From assembly GCA_021828935.1 (NCBI GenBank), contig JAJZCU010000103.1:1-7075 (forward strand): 7,075 nt of DNA, written 5' to 3'. The stretch comes from Planctomycetota bacterium. GTDB taxonomy: Bacteria > Planctomycetota > Phycisphaerae > WQYP01. Positions within the stretch are counted from its first letter, which is position 1. Each line of letters opens with the position of its first letter. The notes below the pieces were generated by a model. The model did not search any database and had not been told where the DNA came from. It saw only the letters and a program-made list of their open reading frames with translations. This document shows, one piece after another, positions 1-6,899 of this stretch. A program made the translations under genes and the position numbers.

Positions 1-266
<266 letters not shown>

Positions 267-363
267 AACGGAAATTTGCGGGCGATTCCGCCGGGGTGTT
301 TAACCGCGCGGAATATTTGGAAAAAAGAGAACATCACAAGCAAACTCGGAGCACTGTTTATCC
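267..363 (+). other. rpsL-rpsG intercistronic spacer
   Basis: This 97-nt spacer holds no gene. In E. coli the S12-S7 spacer is of very similar length (about 96 nt) and is the site where S7 binds its own mRNA to repress translation. Here I see only short self-complementary stretches, such as CGGAA (269-273) with TTCCG (286-290), and CCGCGCGG near 304-311. I cannot align these to the E. coli S7 target, so a regulatory role is a guess from position and length. The spacer ends with a GGAG (348-351) lying 12 nt before the rpsG ATG, a somewhat long but usable ribosome-binding spacing. Confidence 0.35.
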
Positions 364-840
364 ATGGGCGCAAAATCGTTTACCGCAGCCGTTGAGCAAC
401 TCAAACCGGATCCTGTTTACGGGTCGCTGGTGCTCAGCAAATTTATCAACTGTCTCATGTATGATGGTAAGAAATCCACCGCCCAGCACATTGTGTACGG
501 GGCGATGGAACTTCTGGGGAAGCGCGTCAAAGACGCCAAGCCCATTGACGTATTTGACGCCGCCATCAACAATGTCAAACCGAATTTGGAAACCAAGTCC
601 CGTCGCGTAGGCGGGCAGAACTATCAGGTACCCATGGCCGTGAGCCGCAAGCGGCAACAGGGTCTGGCCATTCGCTGGATTATTGAGGCCGCACGGGCCA
701 AGTCCGGCAAGCCGATGACTGACCGCCTGGCGGATGAATTGCTGGCGGCGAGCCGGCGTGAAGGCGCGGCAATGACCACGCGGGAAAACGTGCATAAAAT
801 GGCCGAGGCCAATCGGGCCTTCGCCCACTTTGCCTGGTAA
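364..840 (+). CDS. rpsG: 30S ribosomal protein S7
   Basis: S7 is a primary binder of the 3' domain of 16S rRNA; it nucleates assembly of the 30S head and lies near the mRNA exit and E site. The product is 158 residues, close to the usual 156. Family motifs run in order: KPDPVYGSLVLSKFIN (14-29), the surface motif KSRRVGGQNYQVP (78-90) and the C-terminal MAEANRAFAHFAW (146-158). The ATG at 364 is favoured because it gives a normal S7 N-terminus and has GGAG at 348-351. It follows rpsL as in the str operon, but 38 nt after its TAA stop there is a strong intrinsic terminator instead of fusA. In E. coli S7 is also the translational repressor of this operon; whether that holds here cannot be seen from sequence. 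Identification is secure. Confidence 0.97.
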   Translation: MGAKSFTAAVEQLKPDPVYGSLVLSKFINCLMYDGKKSTAQHIVYGAMELLGKRVKDAKPIDVFDAAINNVKPNLETKSRRVGGQNYQVPMAVSRKRQQGLAIRWIIEAARAKSGKPMTDRLADELLAASRREGAAMTTRENVHKMAEANRAFAHFAW

Positions 841-877
841 GGGCAGGGCTGCGGCCAACCGAAAAACAATCAATGAC

Positions 878-917
878 ATGGGCAAACAGGCTGCGGCCGC
901 GTTTGCCCATTTTTTTT
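878..917 (+). terminator. Rho-independent terminator after rpsG
   Basis: A perfect 10-bp stem is formed by ATGGGCAAAC (878-887) and GTTTGCCCAT (901-910). The 13-nt loop between them is itself GC-rich, with GCGGCCGC at 893-900. The stem runs directly into a tract of eight T residues (910-917). This is a textbook intrinsic terminator. It closes the rpsL-rpsG transcription unit and separates it from the lipoprotein and transport genes downstream. Confidence 0.93.
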
Positions 918-999
918 GATCCCATAAAATTAAACGTTCGACCCCTGTTGGGATCGGGGGGGCGCCATGTCTATCGCCCCTGGCGGCGCAACACCCCGT

Positions 1000-1035
1000 G
1001 CGCTCAGCCGACACGTATACGTGCCGGCTAAGCGC
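1000..1035. repeat. 36-nt near-perfect palindrome
   Basis: The left arm GCGCTCAGCCGACACGTA (1000-1017) is the reverse complement of the right arm TACGTGCCGGCTAAGCGC (1018-1035) at 16 of 18 positions. The mismatched pairs are 1005/1030 and 1011/1024. The central 12 nt, CACGTATACGTG (1012-1023), is a perfect dyad with no spacer. There is no T tract after it, so it is not a normal terminator. It could be a protein-binding site, a REP-like element dispersed in the genome, or a cruciform-forming sequence. Nothing in the window decides among these, since only one copy is present. Confidence 0.75.
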
Positions 1036-1109
1036 CGGACGGCGAACACGCGGCGGATATTGTCGCCGCACCCGTGCCCGCTGATCGCGGATCGCGTTGG
1101 TCATTTCCG

Positions 1110-1141
1110 TTGCGTGTTTTTTTCGGGCGACTCGTTACAAT
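1110..1141 (+). promoter_or_regulatory. Candidate sigma70-type promoter for the PEGA lipoprotein gene
   Basis: TACAAT (1136-1141) matches the -10 consensus at 5 of 6 bases. The best -35 candidate, TTGCGT (1110-1115), is weak and lies 20 nt upstream, longer than the optimal 17. A start site about 7 nt after the -10 box would leave a leader of roughly 20 nt before the ATG at 1169. If correct, it excludes the more upstream TTG (1097) as the start codon. Support is limited to these matches. Confidence 0.3.
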
Positions 1142-1168
1142 ATCCGCTTTGCAAACGGAACTCTGCCC

Positions 1169-1681
1169 ATGCCGATAGGTCAACCGTTGATGGTCCGCTC
1201 GAATCAACGCTTCGCTGTTGCGGTGTGCGGCGCATTGTGCCTGCTGCTGGGCGGTTGCGTCGAACGGTCCATCACGCTGGCCAGTGCGCCGCGCGGGGCG
1301 CTGGCTTATTTGAACGATCGGGAAGTGGGCCGCACGCCATGCCGGGTGCCATTTCTGTGGTATGGAGATTACGACGTCCAGATGCGGCTCACGCGGAATG
1401 TGGGCACCGTGGCGCGGCCCAGGTTGGTTCATTATTACCTGCACACGAATCGTGTGACGCGTCGGCCGTGGTTTCAGATCCCGGGGCCCGATATTCTTGC
1501 GGCCATTCTTCCGTTTGAATTCAAGGATAATAAAGTATGGGCCTTCGCGCTGCCGCGCGTGCCGCGGGAGAGCGATCGGCAACTGGTGCATGAAGCCCAC
1601 ACACTGCAGGGACAAATGCGAGCCCAAGCGGCGAAGGTACTTGGTAAAAACAGGTCAAAACGCGGGCGGCGTCACCGGTAG
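1169..1681 (+). CDS. PEGA-domain lipoprotein of unknown role
   Basis: A 170-residue predicted lipoprotein. The N-terminus has a basic segment (VRSNQR, 9-14), a hydrophobic stretch (FAVAVCGALCLLL, 15-27) and a lipobox LGGC with Cys30 as the likely lipidated residue, placing the mature protein at a membrane facing the periplasm. Residues 33-75 look like a PEGA repeat: a short beta unit with SAPRGALAYLNDREVGRTP followed by VPFLWYGDYDV. PEGA units are small beta-rich modules of surface or envelope proteins with no known catalytic role. The rest (76-170) contains VHYYLHTN, a PWFQIPGPDILAAILPFEF segment and a strongly basic tail (KNRSKRGRRHR). I associate this architecture with planctomycete genomes, from memory. 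Start choice: ATG 1169 has GGAA at 1157-1160, 8 nt upstream; ATG 1190 gives a shorter, equally good signal peptide but only AGG (1177-1179). TTG 1097 is unlikely. The specific function is unknown. Confidence 0.85.
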   Translation: MPIGQPLMVRSNQRFAVAVCGALCLLLGGCVERSITLASAPRGALAYLNDREVGRTPCRVPFLWYGDYDVQMRLTRNVGTVARPRLVHYYLHTNRVTRRPWFQIPGPDILAAILPFEFKDNKVWAFALPRVPRESDRQLVHEAHTLQGQMRAQAAKVLGKNRSKRGRRHR

Positions 1682-1788
1682 CATTCGCATGTACCGATCA
1701 AACGTCGGAACACGGGGACAGCACCGCGCTTTTGGCGCGTTTCAGAAACTGTTTCACGGGCGTGTCTGAAGAATAGAAGGCGGTTTGA
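1682..1788 (+). promoter_or_regulatory. Spacer before the permease operon, with possible operator
   Basis: This 107-nt gap separates the lipoprotein from the transport genes. It contains a short GC hairpin CGCGC/GCGCG (1725-1729 with 1735-1739, loop TTTTG) followed by TTTC; this could be a weak terminator or nothing. Next is a perfect 11-nt dyad GAAAC-T-GTTTC (1745-1755), of the size and style of sites bound by LacI-type sugar regulators. A clear Shine-Dalgarno AGAAGG (1775-1780) lies 8 nt before the permease ATG. No convincing -35/-10 pair is visible, so the promoter position is unknown. Confidence 0.4.
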
Positions 1789-2742
1789 ATGGAACGTATC
1801 ACGGGGCGCCAGCAGGTTACGGGGATGCTGTTTGCCGGCCCCTATATCCTGGGCATTTTGGCTTTTCTGGCGCTGCCGCTGACGTTGGCCGCCTATTACA
1901 GTTTCTGCAATTACACGCTGCTGCAATCGCCGGTGTGGGTGGGGCTGCAAAATTACCATCGGTTGCTGCATGATCACGTTTTCTGGGTGTCGCTAAAAAA
2001 CACGCTGGTATATGCGGCCTTTTCTGTTCCACTGACGTTGGGGGCCAGCGTGGCGCTGGCGATCTTGTTAAATTTTCCGCTGAAAAGTCAGGCCGTTTAC
2101 CGCACCGTTATTTTTCTGCCGTCACTGGTTCCGGCGGTGGCCACCGCGCTCATGTGGCAATGGCTGTACAATGACCGGTTGGGGTTGGTGAATCATCTGT
2201 TGGCGCCGCCACTTTCATGGCTGGGGGCGATGGTCGCGGATGTCGAGGGTCTCTTCGGCGCGGGCGCCAAAACCATGGCGGCATGGCGAAATATTGCCCC
2301 GCCGGCTTGGCTCAATGACCCGCGGTGGGCCATGACCGCGGTGATATTTTTAAGCGTCTGGGGCATTGGGCAAACAGTGGTCATTTTTTTGGCCGGCCTG
2401 CAGGACATTCCCCGCACGCTGTACGAAGCGGCCGAAATTGACGGCGTAAGTCCTTTCGGGCGATTTTTGCACGTCACGCTGCCCATGCTCTCCCCGGTCA
2501 TATTTTTTAATTTGATCATGGGCATCATCGGCACATGGCAGTTTTTTGACGTGCCGTATGTGATGACCGGCGGTGGCCCGAAGCGGTCCACCACATTTTA
2601 TACCATGTATCTGTACCAGGCGGCGTTCACGCAGTTGCGCATTGGGGCGGCCAGCGCCATGGCCTGGATTCAGTTTCTGATTATTTTAGTCTTGACGGGC
2701 ATGGCCTTTGCCTCGGCCAGAAAGTGGGTTCATTACACATGA
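1789..2742 (+). CDS. ABC sugar transporter permease, MalF/UgpA type
   Basis: Inner-membrane channel subunit of a carbohydrate importer of the CUT1 type, which takes up oligosaccharides or glycerol-phosphate compounds at the cost of ATP. The product is 317 residues with about six hydrophobic spans (roughly 13-36, 73-95, 105-126, 183-203, 233-256, 286-308). The cytoplasmic EAA loop that docks the ATPase is clear: EAAEIDGVSPFGRFLHVTLP (213-232). FLPSLVPAVATALMWQWLYN (109-128) and VMTGGGPKRSTTFYTMYLY (258-276) are also typical of this family. The loop between spans 3 and 4 (127-182) is about 20 residues longer than in compact relatives I recall. The start ATG has a good AGAAGG 8 nt upstream. The gene overlaps the second permease by 4 nt, showing co-translation. 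Substrate cannot be read from the sequence; the neighbouring GH78 enzyme hints at rhamnose-containing sugars. The binding protein and ATPase are not in the window. Confidence 0.93.
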   Translation: MERITGRQQVTGMLFAGPYILGILAFLALPLTLAAYYSFCNYTLLQSPVWVGLQNYHRLLHDHVFWVSLKNTLVYAAFSVPLTLGASVALAILLNFPLKSQAVYRTVIFLPSLVPAVATALMWQWLYNDRLGLVNHLLAPPLSWLGAMVADVEGLFGAGAKTMAAWRNIAPPAWLNDPRWAMTAVIFLSVWGIGQTVVIFLAGLQDIPRTLYEAAEIDGVSPFGRFLHVTLPMLSPVIFFNLIMGIIGTWQFFDVPYVMTGGGPKRSTTFYTMYLYQAAFTQLRIGAASAMAWIQFLIILVLTGMAFASARKWVHYT

Positions 2743-3569
2743 AATTAAGCCGAAGAATTTTAGTGCATCTGTTGCTGCTCCTGATTTGCGTGGGCTTCAT
2801 CGGTCCGTTTTTATGGATGATCTGCACCAGCTTAAAGACGGCCAAAGAGGCCTCGCACGTTCCGCTGACGCTTCTGCCCAACGGCCTATACCTGCACAAT
2901 TATAAGCGGGTGTTGGACAATCCATCCTTTCAGATGATGCTGTACGCCCGCAACACGCTGATCATTTCAGTGCTGGCCACGTTGGGCACGGTGCTGTCGA
3001 GTTCGCTGGCGGCATACAGCCTGGCCAAGCTGCGCTGGCGCGGCCGCACCACTATTTTTGTGATTATGCTGCTGTCCATGATGATCCCGTTTCAGGTGAC
3101 CATGGTGCCCATGTACCGCGAGTTTCGGGCCATGGGCATGATCGGCACCACGTTGCCGTTGTGGCTGCCGGCGTTTTTCGGCGCCCCGTTCTTTATTTTC
3201 CTGTTGCGTCAATTTTATTTAACAATACCCAGCGAGATGTCCGAGGCGGCGCGGATCGACGGCTGTTCTGATTTTGGCATCTGGTGGCGCATCATTTTGC
3301 CGTTGTCCCGGCCCGCGCTGGCGGTGGTGGCGCTGTTTTCATTCATGGGTTCGTGGAATAATTTCATCGGGCCGCTGGTCTATTTAACGCATGAGAAAAC
3401 GTTTACGCTGGCGCTGGCGCTGCAATTTTTTGACAGCCGGGCGGGCGGCGCGAACTACGAATTGTTGATGGCCGCGTCCACGCTGGTGATCCTGCCGATA
3501 GTGGTGCTGTTTTTCCTGACGCAGAAGACGTTTATCCAGGGCATCGCGACAACGGGATTGAAGGGGTAG
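2739..3569 (+). CDS. ABC sugar transporter permease, MalG/UgpE type
   Basis: Second channel subunit, expected to form a heterodimer with the upstream permease in the inner membrane. The product is 276 residues. The N-terminal span (8-29) ends in the family-typical PFLWMICTSLKT (23-34), followed by a periplasmic segment with PNGLYLHNYKRVLDN (47-61). The core has LSMMIPFQVTMVPMYREF (112-129) and the EAA loop EAARIDGCSDFGIWWRIILP (169-188). SWNNFIGPLVYL (205-216) and the C-terminal QKTFIQGIATTGLKG (262-276) are hallmarks of the MalG-like partner. The ATG at 2739 overlaps the preceding TGA as ATGA, indicating translational coupling. A GTG at 2724 would add five residues but has less reason to be used. 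The stop at 3569 lies 22 nt from the stop of the convergent rhamnosidase gene, with no terminator between them. No binding protein or ATPase gene follows. Confidence 0.93.
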   Translation: MKLSRRILVHLLLLLICVGFIGPFLWMICTSLKTAKEASHVPLTLLPNGLYLHNYKRVLDNPSFQMMLYARNTLIISVLATLGTVLSSSLAAYSLAKLRWRGRTTIFVIMLLSMMIPFQVTMVPMYREFRAMGMIGTTLPLWLPAFFGAPFFIFLLRQFYLTIPSEMSEAARIDGCSDFGIWWRIILPLSRPALAVVALFSFMGSWNNFIGPLVYLTHEKTFTLALALQFFDSRAGGANYELLMAASTLVILPIVVLFFLTQKTFIQGIATTGLKG

Positions 3570-3591
3570 GGATGTGCCGGCCGCCACGTAG

Positions 3592-6500
3592 TTATGGCAG
3601 CGTCGAACTGAAGTTGTAGCTGCCCGAGCCTACGTGCAGTATCACCACCGGCCGGCCCGCCGGGCGATGCGCCGGCTGGACCATCTGTACGCCCGTTAAA
3701 CCTTTGGTTCCAGTGATCGGCTCGCCGCCTTCACGCACCAAGCTGGCGCTGGCGCCCGGCACATACACCCGGGCGGAGGTGTTCGGCGGAATGACAATAT
3801 GCAGCTTGAACTTGCTCCCACTGCGCCGCCAATGGCACACGATCCGGCCATATTCGCTGCGGTAACTGGCCTTCACCCAGGTGATATTTCCCACGACGCG
3901 CGGCCGGATGACAATGTGCTTGTACGCAATGGAGTGCGGCGTTTGGCTGATGCCCGCTAAATCTTGATAAAGCCACTGCATGAAATGGCCCAGCATGAAG
4001 TGGTCCCAGGATGAACCCTTCGATGCGTTCCAGGCTTCCGTGAGCGACGTTGCGCCCTGGGCCAGCATGTAGCCGTAGCCGGGCCTGCTGGACTGGTTGT
4101 TCATGGTAAAAATCACGTTGGACCGGCCGCCGGCCGCCAGGGCTTCCAGCAGATATTTGTATCCCACGTCGCCGGCGGTGAGGCTGTTTCCGTGCTTGCG
4201 CACATTGTTGACAATATTCTGTACGATGGCCGCGCGGTCGGCCCGGTGGGCAAGGCCAAAGACCAGCGGAATGGAATTGGCCGTCTGGCTGCCCGTGGCG
4301 TATTCATGTGTGCGGGCGTGGTAGAACTTTTGGTTAAATGAGCGTCTCACGCTCCGGGCCAGCGCCTTAAACCGCCGGGCATCGCCGTTCTTGTGCAGCA
4401 GCCGCGCGATGCGTGCCCCCACCACCAGATCACGGTAATAAAAGGCCGTGGCGGTAAGCGGTATCGGCGTTAATTGCGAGACGCCGGGAGGATTCGGGCC
4501 AATGTCATACCAATCGCCCAGGCCGAACGACAAAATATTGTCATGGGCCTGGCTTCGCAGATAGTTAATATACCCCTTGATCATGTGGTAACGCTGGCGC
4601 AGCAGGGTAATGTCGCCATACCAGCGGTAGGTCTGCCAGGGCGCCAGCACGGAAGAACTGCCCCATTCCGGCGAATTGAAAAATCCGCCGCCAAAAACAA
4701 CGTAGGTTGGTGCGTAGTCTGGTTCCAGGCCGTTGGGAAGCTGCGAATCGGCCATGTCCCCGGATATTTTTTGAAACAGCACCGGCAGCCCAAAGTTGTA
4801 CATCATGGAGGGGCCCATGAGATGGTCTTCCTCAAGCCATCCGGTTTTTTCGCGGGTGGGGCAGTCGGTCATGATGCTTTCGGAATTGTTGCGAATCGCC
4901 CAGCGGATAAGCTTGTCCGTTTTATTAAATAAGGTATTGGAGCACGCAAAATGCCCGTCCACGGGCTCTGAACTGGTCACAAACAATCCGCCGACGGATT
5001 GCACCACCGGCAAATGGCTGGGATTGGCCTGCCCTTCCGGAACCGCGCCCTTGATTTCAATGTACTGGCTGCCGAAGTAGGTAAAGCGGGCATGCCACGT
5101 TTCATTGGGTTGGCCATTTAACGTGTACTTAAAATAGACCGGTTCAGCGGGGCTGCCCGGAGCGCCGCTGGCCGTGATCCATTCGCCGGGCCAGAGCTGC
5201 ACAGTTTGACCGGCCTTTCCGGAGACGGTGACCTGCGGCAGCATGGAAAAATTCTGGCCTAGGTTATAGACCCAACTGCTGGGCGAAAGTTCTTTGGCGC
5301 GCACCGCCTTAAAGACCCGCACCACGCGAATCGGCGGGGCGGCATGGCGCACGCATTCCAGCTTTCCGCCGGGGCCATTGGTTGTCAAAACCCGGCGCCA
5401 GCCAACCGCCTTGAACCCAGCGCGATCCCACCCCTTTTCGTAGCGCAAAGCGTTATAGTCTTCGCCGCCGTAGGGGTTGGAATAGGTAATTGGCCCCGCA
5501 CGCACCAGCCACGATCCGTTGGAATTAATCACCGCAGTTTTCCCGTTGCGGTAATGCACCACCAGTTGGGATATCAATTTATCGGGTCCATATGACCGCG
5601 GATTGTGCGTGTAACGGTTGGTGGCCAAATTGTGGTACACGCCGTTGCCCAGCATCACGCCGATGGCGTTGGGCCCTTTGCGCAATAATTTTGTAACATC
5701 ATATGCGCGGTACAGGCACACTTTGTTGTATTTGGTCCAGCCGGGGTTAAGCACTGACCGGCCGACGCTTTGGCCATTAATAAAGGCGGCGAACTGCCCG
5801 AGACCGCAGATGTACAACTGGGCGTTTTTAACCGGGCTTTTCAGCGCGAATTGTTTGCGAAATATCGGCATGGGGCGCGAAGGCAGCGGAATCTGCACCA
5901 CCTGCCACGGCCCGGCGCCAAACGGCGCCATGGCCCGCGGTTTCACCCATTTGGCGTGCCTGGCCTTGGCGCCGAACCCGGCGCGTTTCCAGCCGGGCGT
6001 GGGGCTTAGCGAGCCGCGCCACCGTGCGTTTACATCAATGTGCTCGCGGTGGCCGTTATGCCGCGTGATATACAGCCGGCCGACGACGCCGGCCGCGTTG
6101 GGCACTGTGCCGGTGTTCCGGGCGGCGATGGCCAGCACGTTCTTCCCAGGCCGCAAAAATTTCGTGATGTCGCAGTGCTCAATATTCCTCCAGTGCAATC
6201 CAGCGCCGGCTCTGTGGCCATTGACGTACAGGGTGAATTGATTATCAGCCCCGATGATAAAATCAGCGCGCTTGACGCCCCGTGGCACAGAAATCGTCCG
6301 GCGCAAATAGATCATTTCCGGCGGGAAGTTGTACTGTTGTGTGGGCTGGCCAACCCACCACCAGTGGCAGCCGGCCAGCGTTTCGCGGTGGGCGTTGCTG
6401 GCGGGCGCCCGCATGATCCATGTCGCCTTCCACGCGGTGGGCGAAAGCAGGCCCATGCGCCAAAACGCCGGCTTGCTGTATGCTGAAACATGGCCATGCC

Positions 6501-6894
6501 TGCCCCAGACCCGCACCGCCCAGTAGCATGGCGCCTGTGAATGCAGCGCCCGCCCGGCGTAGGTAACGCCCACACAGCGGGCGCTTTTCACGCGGCCACT
6601 GTTCCAAAGATTGCCGTGACCGGTGGCCAATTGTTTGCGGCTGGTGGCCGCCAAAATTTGATAAGCGCTTTGCATGAGGTCGTGCGCGTTGGCGTGCGTG
6701 GCTTTCAGACGCCAGCTTAACAGCGGGCGATGGAAATCCATGCCCAGTGGATTTTTCTGATAATCGCAACGCAAGGCCGCCGGTTTTACGCTCGCACCGC
6801 CCCCGACGCCGCGCCCTGGCGGCGCGGCCGCCGCGCCGGCGCTTAAGATCAAAACCGCCATCTGCGCCGTCGCTGTGACCATGGATAATTTCAT
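3592..6894 (-). CDS. Exported alpha-L-rhamnosidase-like glycoside hydrolase, GH78 family
   Basis: Predicted to cleave terminal alpha-L-rhamnose from glycosides or polysaccharides by the inverting GH78 mechanism. The product is 1100 residues, at the large end for the family. Order of parts: Sec signal peptide (about 1-24, hydrophobic MAVLILSAGAAAA, no lipobox); a fibronectin-like N-terminal region with PLGMDFHRPLLSWRL (49-63) and CYWAVRVW (123-130); a beta-sandwich (about 195-280); a second, similar sandwich matching the rhamnosidase N-terminal domain (about 343-465); a further beta region (about 520-640); the (alpha/alpha)6 catalytic barrel (about 645-980); and a C-terminal beta domain (about 985-1100). 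The catalytic signature DCPTREKTGWLEED spans 677-690, with E682 the likely general acid. GDWYD is at 793-797, and E953 in TEAW is the likely base, before HFMLGHFMQWLYQDLAGI. Start: the second of two tandem ATGs (6894) is preferred, because GGAG at 6900-6903 is 5 nt from it but only 2 nt from the first (6897). Exact substrate is unknown. Confidence 0.92.
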   Translation of the reverse strand: MKLSMVTATAQMAVLILSAGAAAAPPGRGVGGGASVKPAALRCDYQKNPLGMDFHRPLLSWRLKATHANAHDLMQSAYQILAATSRKQLATGHGNLWNSGRVKSARCVGVTYAGRALHSQAPCYWAVRVWGRHGHVSAYSKPAFWRMGLLSPTAWKATWIMRAPASNAHRETLAGCHWWWVGQPTQQYNFPPEMIYLRRTISVPRGVKRADFIIGADNQFTLYVNGHRAGAGLHWRNIEHCDITKFLRPGKNVLAIAARNTGTVPNAAGVVGRLYITRHNGHREHIDVNARWRGSLSPTPGWKRAGFGAKARHAKWVKPRAMAPFGAGPWQVVQIPLPSRPMPIFRKQFALKSPVKNAQLYICGLGQFAAFINGQSVGRSVLNPGWTKYNKVCLYRAYDVTKLLRKGPNAIGVMLGNGVYHNLATNRYTHNPRSYGPDKLISQLVVHYRNGKTAVINSNGSWLVRAGPITYSNPYGGEDYNALRYEKGWDRAGFKAVGWRRVLTTNGPGGKLECVRHAAPPIRVVRVFKAVRAKELSPSSWVYNLGQNFSMLPQVTVSGKAGQTVQLWPGEWITASGAPGSPAEPVYFKYTLNGQPNETWHARFTYFGSQYIEIKGAVPEGQANPSHLPVVQSVGGLFVTSSEPVDGHFACSNTLFNKTDKLIRWAIRNNSESIMTDCPTREKTGWLEEDHLMGPSMMYNFGLPVLFQKISGDMADSQLPNGLEPDYAPTYVVFGGGFFNSPEWGSSSVLAPWQTYRWYGDITLLRQRYHMIKGYINYLRSQAHDNILSFGLGDWYDIGPNPPGVSQLTPIPLTATAFYYRDLVVGARIARLLHKNGDARRFKALARSVRRSFNQKFYHARTHEYATGSQTANSIPLVFGLAHRADRAAIVQNIVNNVRKHGNSLTAGDVGYKYLLEALAAGGRSNVIFTMNNQSSRPGYGYMLAQGATSLTEAWNASKGSSWDHFMLGHFMQWLYQDLAGISQTPHSIAYKHIVIRPRVVGNITWVKASYRSEYGRIVCHWRRSGSKFKLHIVIPPNTSARVYVPGASASLVREGGEPITGTKGLTGVQMVQPAHRPAGRPVVILHVGSGSYNFSSTLP

Positions 6895-6899
6895 CATGT

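Larger units (their letters stand above)
918..1168. other. Intergenic region with palindrome and promoter candidate, no gene
   Basis: These 251 nt separate the ribosomal operon from the lipoprotein gene. Frames that read through here have no recognisable protein and no convincing ribosome-binding site. What can be seen: an AT-rich stretch at 924-937, a run of seven G (956-962), a 36-nt imperfect palindrome (1000-1035), a small stem-loop GCGGCG/CGCCGC (1050-1055 with 1064-1069), and a -10-like TACAAT at 1136-1141. No tRNA or known small RNA is recognised. Confidence 0.6.

Noticed and set aside
358..1104. 248-codon minus-strand open frame across rpsG and the following spacer
   Set aside because: It is antisense to a secure ribosomal protein gene and crosses its terminator. 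The product has no recognisable motif and looks like a GC-driven shadow.
1097..1168. TTG at 1097 as the start of the lipoprotein
   Set aside because: It would put 24 extra residues before the signal peptide, lies upstream of the -10 candidate and has no ribosome-binding site. ATG 1169 or 1190 fits far better.
967..1518. 183-codon plus-strand open frame starting before the palindrome
   Set aside because: It runs through the palindrome and overlaps the PEGA lipoprotein in another frame. It has no family signature, and the lipoprotein frame has a clear signal peptide and domain.
1725..1743. CGCGC/GCGCG hairpin followed by TTTC as a terminator of the lipoprotein gene
   Set aside because: The stem is only 5 bp and the T tract only three bases, so it is too weak to call as a terminator. 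It is mentioned only in the spacer entry.
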